A stretch of 10,428 nt of DNA from Enteropsectra breve (lineage: Eukaryota > Microsporidia). A model generated the notes under the pieces. It did no database searches, was not told the DNA's origin, and worked only from the letters and a program-made list of their open reading frames with translations. Of the stretch, positions 6,542 to 10,428 are shown piece after piece. A program made the position numbers and the translations under genes. The stretch's first letter is position 1. Each line of letters begins with the position of its first letter. Location: assembly GCA_024243835.1 (NCBI GenBank), contig JALPMN010000476.1:1-10428 (forward strand), read 5' to 3'.

Positions 6542-7560
6542 CTAACCATTTAATATTGCGACTTCATTAACACTATCAGGTATAAATCTTAGCATGTGCC
6601 TAAAATATAGCGCATTCTTCTGCAGAAATTAACCTAGAACCTTGATCAATTATTTCTAGCAAATCTTCTTCGCAGTTTGGGCTATTTCTTCTCACATACT
6701 GCTTCCACTTCCCAAACATATTTTCAATTGGATTCAGGAACGGAGAGTATGGTGGGAGATAAAGTACGCGATGCCCTGCTGCCTCAACAGCATTTCTTAC
6801 TTCGACTTTTTTATGGAATGGAACATTGTCCATAACAATAACTGCATTTTGCACATGCTCATTCTACAATTGCGTCACAAAGTCACTAATAAATGCGCAA
6901 TAAGTAACGGAATTGAACGGAATGGGCTGGGCACTGTATCTTCTAAGGCCATTTTTTAACATTGCACAGCAGATAGAAATGTTCCGCGAACGTAGAGCAG
7001 CAACAGTGTGATTTGTCTAGTATCCTCTTAAGAATCGACCACCACGGGTTCTCATTGTCAGGTTAAACCCAACTTCATCAATAAAATAAAAATTATACTC
7101 TGTTTCACTGCAAGCGAGAAGAGAATTAAAAACAAGTGCATATTCTTTTCTTTTTTCTATTGTGCTAGGGCAATTGCGTCCTCAGGTATTAAACTTGTCC
7201 TTTTAAAGGAATAATTGATTGCACTGATGCATCTGTCAATCGTTGACTTAGATACAGTGAGTCCAAAATCAGACTCTACTTTTTCAGATAAGGACTTTAA
7301 AGATAGGCCACAATTTGCGTCAATCCAACTTCTGATCGCAGTGGGCATTTCATCAGTTGGTTTTCATTCTCTCATGCAACCGCGTGGTGATGTAACACTC
7401 TACCTTCATTATTGAATACTCGGATGACTTCCGAGACTGTGGTCCGCCTGATTCCTATAATATTTGATATCTGTGAAGCAATGTGACCATTGAGGTAAAA
7501 GTTTACAATTTGCTGCCTTTCTTCATTAGTCAAAGTTCTATTCACCATGAGTATGTGCAT
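6542..7560 (-). pseudogene. DD34E Tc1/mariner-like (DDE_3-type) transposase pseudogene
   Basis: This is the transposase of the surrounding element. The ATG at 7558-7560 opens LTNEERQQIVNFYLNG and IGIRRTTVSEVIRVFNNEG, a helix-turn-helix. After a frameshift near 7350-7370 a second HTH follows: GLSLKSLSEKVESDFG and STIDRCI. Another shift near 7165 leads to the core: FYFIDEVGFN (Asp 7077-7079), VIVMDNVPFH (Asp 6828-6830) and PPYSPFLNPIENMFGKWK (Glu 6723-6725), with 34 residues between the last two, hence DD34E. In-frame TAG codons follow LRGY (near 7018) and VTQL (near 6868). A last shift near 6605 leads to a tail RHMLRFIPDSVNEVAI ending at TAG 6542-6544, which matches the C-terminus of the transposase at 2387-3428. 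All three catalytic codons are intact, in contrast to the first element. Confidence 0.92.
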
Positions 7561-7713
7561 TTAATTTTTTTATCATTTTGGGGGAATTTTACTTGATGCA
7601 ATTTGTTTAATATTAAAATCAATACATTACTTGAACTTTTTATGCGTAGTCTATCGCCAGACTACTTTAATTCTGTGAAAACAGTAATAATTTGTTGCTT
7701 TTTTTCGAATGTT

Positions 7714-7842
7714 AATTGTATTTATTGGCAACACGAATATTTTAAAATTTGGCTTATCAAAATTGAATGAGAATTTGACAAAATTGACTGTGACGAGGAC
7801 AAAATTGAATTTGACGTTAACATACTTGGATGAAAAATGCAG
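7714..7842 (-). repeat. Right terminal inverted repeat of the second element, with 21-bp-spaced units
   Basis: On the plus strand the core (G/A)(A/T)CAAAATTG occurs at 7756-7765, 7777-7786 and 7798-7807, exactly 21 bp apart. A degenerate fourth copy (AACATACTTG, 7 of 10 matches) lies at 7819-7828, again 21 bp on. The end continues inward with the block that pairs with 6429-6470. Confidence 0.88.
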
Positions 7843-7926
7843 TATCTTTTTTTGTTTATATTTTCTTTAAACCTGCTTATTTTATTTTATATTTTTATAA
7901 ATCTTCTTTAAAATTTTATAGTTTTG

Positions 7927-8292
7927 ACCGGTTTTCCTTGAAAATAGGACCACTGATCTTATTTTCGAAACTAAAATTTTAAATTTTGAGTTCTGTAATG
8001 ATTAGAAGTTAATTAGGATTTAAAATAAATAAAACTACTTAAAAATTTAAAAGTAAAATTAAAAAATGTACCAAAAATGCTAAAAACAATTTTATTCTTA
8101 TAAAGTAGGTGGTAATTTTTTGTATCAATAGTTTTATCAGCTCGCAGAAAACTTAAATTGATCTTGACTTCAATTTTTTTGGTATCTGTTTTCTCGAAAA
8201 TAAGACCGGTCTTATTTTTGATTTTTAAAATTTTTTTAAAAAAGACACATCCTTGATAATAAGACCAGGTCTTATTTTTAAAGAAAACCGGT
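7927..8292. repeat. Candidate MITE, 366 bp, ACCGGT-ended inverted repeats
   Basis: The left end ACCGGTTTTCCTTGAAAATA (7927 on) pairs with the right end, whose complement starts ACCGGTTTTCTTTAAAAATA at 8292. Similarity extends about 40 bp and includes GACC...TCTTATT. A third copy of the motif (TGTTTTCTCGAAAATAAGACC) lies inside at about 8187-8218, in the same direction as the left end. There is no coding capacity. No clear target duplication was found, so the exact borders and superfamily are open; the short length, inverted ends and lack of genes fit a non-autonomous DNA transposon. Confidence 0.55.
8197..8218. repeat. Perfect 22-bp palindrome in the candidate MITE
   Basis: The sequence AAAATAAGACC is followed directly by its exact complement. 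A sister palindrome, AATAAGACC-A-GGTCTTATT, lies at 8258-8276, and an imperfect one lies at about 7941-7965. All three share the AATAAGACC half-site. Confidence 0.9.
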
Positions 8293-8436
8293 AATTATTT
8301 TATGAGATTTTGTATTTCATAATTCTTTATTAAAGATTTTATATTTTCGTAAAAAAATTGAATTTTGCCGCCAAAAAAACGTATCAACCTTCAAATTATA
8401 CCCTTATAATAGATAAAGGATAGAGTCTTAATTGCT

Positions 8437-9080
8437 TTGAAGAAGGCTAAATCCAAGCTCTCTTTACTGAGGAGAGGTCAATTTCTTGTATCGCTGCAAA
8501 AATACGGTGTTCAAGAACGGTTGTCGCAAATTACCTGAAAAGGGGCGATACTTATGGTTTAAATCTTCGTTCTGGCCATCCATCAGCGCTTTCTCGAAGA
8601 AAAATCAATGTAATAATAGAAGCGGTTGAAAACAAGTCTATTACCGCGTCACAAATTAAAGAAATATTTGACCTAGTTGTTTCAAACAGTTCGATATTGC
8701 GTATCTTGAAGGGTAAAGAGGGTTGTCATGCCAGAAAATGAAATAAAGCCTATTTTGATAGATGATCATAAGGCAAATCTGGTAGAGCGGGCAAAGGCGT
8801 AATTTGGACCTGGGCAAAAGATGGAAACATGTCATCTTTTCTGACGAAAAAAGTTCAATTTAGACGGACCTGATGGGTATGATTATTACTGGCACATAAT
8901 TGGCAGCAACTCTCCTGTTCTTTCAAAAAGAGCCGTTGGAGGCAGAAGTACATTGCACACAAACAGCGTCACAATGTTTGGGTAAAAATTTCAAGACATT
9001 TTTATTAATAACTATAGCGGCTATCAAGCTAATAGGCAAGTCTAAAGTATATATTTTAATTCACATTAATATACTTACTA
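8437..9080 (+). pseudogene. Tc1/mariner transposase pseudogene (badly decayed)
   Basis: The first recognisable codons are KKAKSKLSL near 8437. After a frameshift near 8465 comes a helix-turn-helix region, TEEERSISCIAAKIRCSRTV and VANYLKRGDTYGL, then RSGHPSALSRRK and ITASQIKEIF, as in the paired DNA-binding domain of Tc1-type transposases, ending at TGA near 8739. Later frames give KRWKHVIFSDEK (first catalytic Asp 8843-8845), NLDGPDGYDYYWH, LSKRAVGGRS and finally AAIKLIGKSKVYI. At least four frameshifts or stops separate these pieces. The second Asp and the final Glu regions are missing, so the gene is also 3' truncated at about 9080. The order of motifs is correct for one decayed copy. Terminal repeats were not found. 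Confidence 0.8.
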
Positions 9081-9263
9081 TCTTGCTGTTTAGCAATATA
9101 TTTGTCTTTTTTTAGCATAATCAAAAATTTAGTAAATTTTCCTTTTTAAATTAAAAAAATATTGGCTCGAAGGTTTAAATTTTAACTCTTTTACCCAAAT
9201 GCAGCAAATATTAAGAGAAATTAGAAAAACAATAAGAAACCTTTTTTCTAAGGTCTGACTCTG
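9081..9263. other. AT-rich spacer between two Tc1-like pseudogenes
   Basis: About 180 bp, mostly A and T, with a few open frames but no recognisable motif. It should hold the 3' end of the upstream copy or the 5' end of the downstream one, but I could not match either terminal repeat. Confidence 0.5.
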
Positions 9264-10174
9264 CGGCCCATTGTGCGACTGGTTGAAATTTCTTCAGAAA
9301 CTGTGCGAAGTGCTACGCACAGTTTGCTCCGAATAACCGATGCTGCCCACACAGGTACGCCTTCGATAGTCACTAAAAAAATTTCTAGTATGATTGTCCA
9401 GCTGGCAAATCAAGAGCATGCTATTTCTGCACAAGAAATTAGAGATGAGGTACATTCCTCAGGCGAAGCATATTTAAGCTTGCAGATAATACGAAATTAT
9501 TAAAAGAAAAAGGGTTTGCCAGTAGTTCTCGCCCTCGTAAGTCGCGTCCCGCGAAATTGCACAGGTTACAGAGAAATACTTTTTCGAAGAAACACGCAGA
9601 AAAGCAAATGGAGGACTAGCAAAAAGTCGTATTTACTGACGAAACAAAGTTTAAATTATTTAGTCCAGATGGTCCTCAAAGAGTATGGAGATTGCCTGGG
9701 AAACCCAGCTTACCACATCATTTCATGCAGATTGCTAAGTTCGGTGGTGGATCAATAATGGCATGGGGAGCAATCACATATTGGGGCGTTGGTAAACTTG
9801 TTATAGTACCGTCGCGAATAGATGCTGATGTGTTTATTAGGTTCTTCGGGAGGGACTCGGGCCAACGCTTGCCAAGCTTGATTTAGCTTATGAGACGTCT
9901 ATTCAACAACAAGATAGCTATCCCAAGCATACGTCTAAGAGGCTAAGGATTATAAACAGGCCTCCATTTATCGGTTTTACACTGGCCAAGCTGTTCAACT
10001 AATCTGAATACAATTGAGCATGTTTGGAGTAACATTAAAATGCGATTATATAAAAAGATCCAGAAATCTAAAAATAAAGAAATATTAGATCAACATTATT
10101 ATCTGTCTTATAAGGCAGATAATGGTGGTGTGGCATGGTCAATAACTAATTTAACTAATTTAATTAAGGGTTAA
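9264..10174 (+). pseudogene. Tc1-like transposase pseudogene, catalytic D, D and E codons all present
   Basis: The first recognisable part, RPIVRLVEISSETVRSA, is the recognition helix of an N-terminal HTH; the true start is missing or upstream. GTPSIVTKKI and AISAQEIRDEV follow as the second HTH. After a frameshift near 9500 comes KEKGFASSSRPRKSRPAKL. A TAG at 9617-9619 sits where the family usually has Trp (D-W-x-K-V). The core reads VVFTDETKFKLFSPDG (Asp 9638-9640), FGGGSIMAWGAI and GVGKLVIV. After a shift near 9840, LREGLGPTLAKLDL leads to IQQQDSYPKHTSK (Asp 9913-9915). A last shift near 9990 gives WPSCSTNLNTIEHVWSNIK (Glu 10016-10018), about 34 residues after the second Asp. The frame ends at TAA 10172-10174. 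It differs in sequence from the pseudogene at 8437-9080 (FSPDG against NLDGPDG), so the two are different lineages. Confidence 0.88.
10098..10123. repeat. 26-bp near-perfect palindrome
   Basis: ATTATCTGTCTTA is followed by TAAGGCAGATAAT; twelve of thirteen pairs match. It lies in the tail of the Tc1-like pseudogene, about 50 bp before its stop. It may be a remnant of an inserted short element or chance; no function is assigned. Confidence 0.6.
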
Positions 10175-10191
10175 TAGTTTTTCTTCATTGT

Positions 10192-10428
10192 TTAGATTCT
10201 CTCATCACTTTCTGATGGTAAGTGTCTCTTCAAAATATCTTTTATTCGTTCCTCATGATCATGATTGTTGTCGTTTAGATTATTTATTTCCTGTACTGTT
10301 ATATATTCTTCTTCCTTAGATATTGCTTCTTTATCCGTCGTTATACTTTCTAATGTTCTTTTTAAAACCTGTGACTGTATGTAAGCTTCAATATGTTTTG
10401 TAAGTCCTATTTCTTTGATGTGCTGTTG
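10192..10428 (-). CDS. Unrecognised open reading frame, C-terminal part only
   Basis: The minus strand is open for 78 codons from the right edge to a TAA at 10192-10194. The visible part is charged and probably helical: HIKEIGLTKHIEAYIQSQ, then VLKRTLESITTDKEAISK, an acidic low-complexity stretch with NDNNHDHEE, and the ending HLPSESDERI. There are no Cys/His clusters, membrane segments or catalytic signatures. Composition is not obviously different from the surroundings. It could be the end of a retroelement gag-like protein or a host gene; nothing seen here decides. It reads towards the Tc1-like pseudogene, with 17 bp between the two stops. Confidence 0.45.
   Translation of the reverse strand, partial: QQHIKEIGLTKHIEAYIQSQVLKRTLESITTDKEAISKEEEYITVQEINNLNDNNHDHEERIKDILKRHLPSESDERI

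Larger units (their letters stand above)
6385..7842 (-). mobile_element. Second Tc1/mariner-like DNA transposon, 1458 bp, TA-flanked
   Basis: Inverted ends of about 86-129 bp match. The outermost bases are CAGCATTTTCATC on the left and the complement of CTGCATTTTTCATC on the right, each flanked by TA (6383-6384 and 7843-7844). Further in, the two ends share a near-identical block containing AAGCCAAATTTTAAAATATT and CGTGTT-CCAATAAAT. One transposase gene (6542-7560) is carried on the minus strand. Between its end and the left terminal repeat lie about 70 bp with no gene, and between its start and the right repeat about 150 bp of AT-rich leader. The transposase is broken, so the copy is not autonomous. 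Confidence 0.9.
7845..8436. other. AT-rich non-coding stretch containing one candidate MITE
   Basis: No coding frame in this roughly 590-bp stretch shows similarity to anything I recognise. The only structure is the ACCGGT-ended inverted repeat element at 7927-8292. The flanks (7845-7926 and 8293-8436) are simple A/T-rich sequence leading into the Tc1-like pseudogene that starts near 8437. Confidence 0.6.

Noticed and set aside
7215..7415. Plus-strand 66-codon frame
   Set aside because: Antisense of the DNA-binding domain of the second DD34E transposase.
9636..9649. Relation of TGACGAAACAAAGT to the 14-bp repeat TTGTGACGAAACAA
   Set aside because: Here the sequence encodes the conserved TDETK motif of the Tc1 catalytic core, so the match is coincidental.
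128..10174. Stop codon reassignment (for example TAG read as an amino acid)
   Set aside because: In-frame stops are TAA, TAG and TGA in similar numbers and come together with frameshifts; this is ordinary decay.

Overview
The window is an AT-rich stretch of eukaryotic DNA made almost entirely of decayed transposable elements. I could support no host gene, tRNA or rRNA. The mix suggests an expanded, repeat-rich genome such as a large-genome microsporidian. It combines Ty3/gypsy, two DDE_3-type Tc1/mariner-like elements, two Tc1 relatives, hAT, a Mutator-like element and a possible Merlin/ISXO2-like fragment, all intronless. The assignment is an inference from remembered family resemblance, and another TE-rich eukaryote is possible.

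Layout, left to right. (1) 1-2095: remnants of Ty3/gypsy retrotransposons on the minus strand. An RNase H-integrase piece (661-2030) ends in a polypurine tract and LTR-like sequence. A separate reverse transcriptase piece (1-547) follows and runs off the left edge. (2) 2180-3679: a DD34E Tc1/mariner-like element on the plus strand, flanked by TA. Its inverted ends are arrays of 21-bp units, seven on the left and three on the right. (3) 3682-4654: a hAT transposase remnant on the plus strand that starts at the edge of the Tc1-like element. (4) 4760-5088: a short zinc-ribbon fragment on the minus strand, possibly Merlin/ISXO2-like. (5) 5126-6344: a Mutator-like (MULE) transposase pseudogene on the minus strand, interrupted by a 243-bp solo LTR (5-bp target duplication) and by a 114-bp insert between 14-bp direct repeats. 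(6) 6385-7842: a second TA-flanked DD34E element on the minus strand, whose ends also carry 21-bp-spaced units of a different sequence. (7) 7927-8292: a candidate MITE with ACCGGT-ended inverted repeats and internal palindromes. (8) 8437-9080 and 9264-10174: two Tc1-like transposase pseudogenes on the plus strand. (9) 10192-10428: the C-terminal end of an unrecognised open reading frame on the minus strand, cut by the right edge.

No gene works with another here; the neighbours are successive insertions. Every recognisable transposase or polymerase has frameshifts or in-frame stops. The stops are a mix of TAA, TAG and TGA, so they reflect decay and not a changed genetic code. The observations most worth following up are the shared 21-bp (two helical turn) architecture of the ends of two diverged elements, and the two insertions in the MULE gene, which can be verified from its reading frame.
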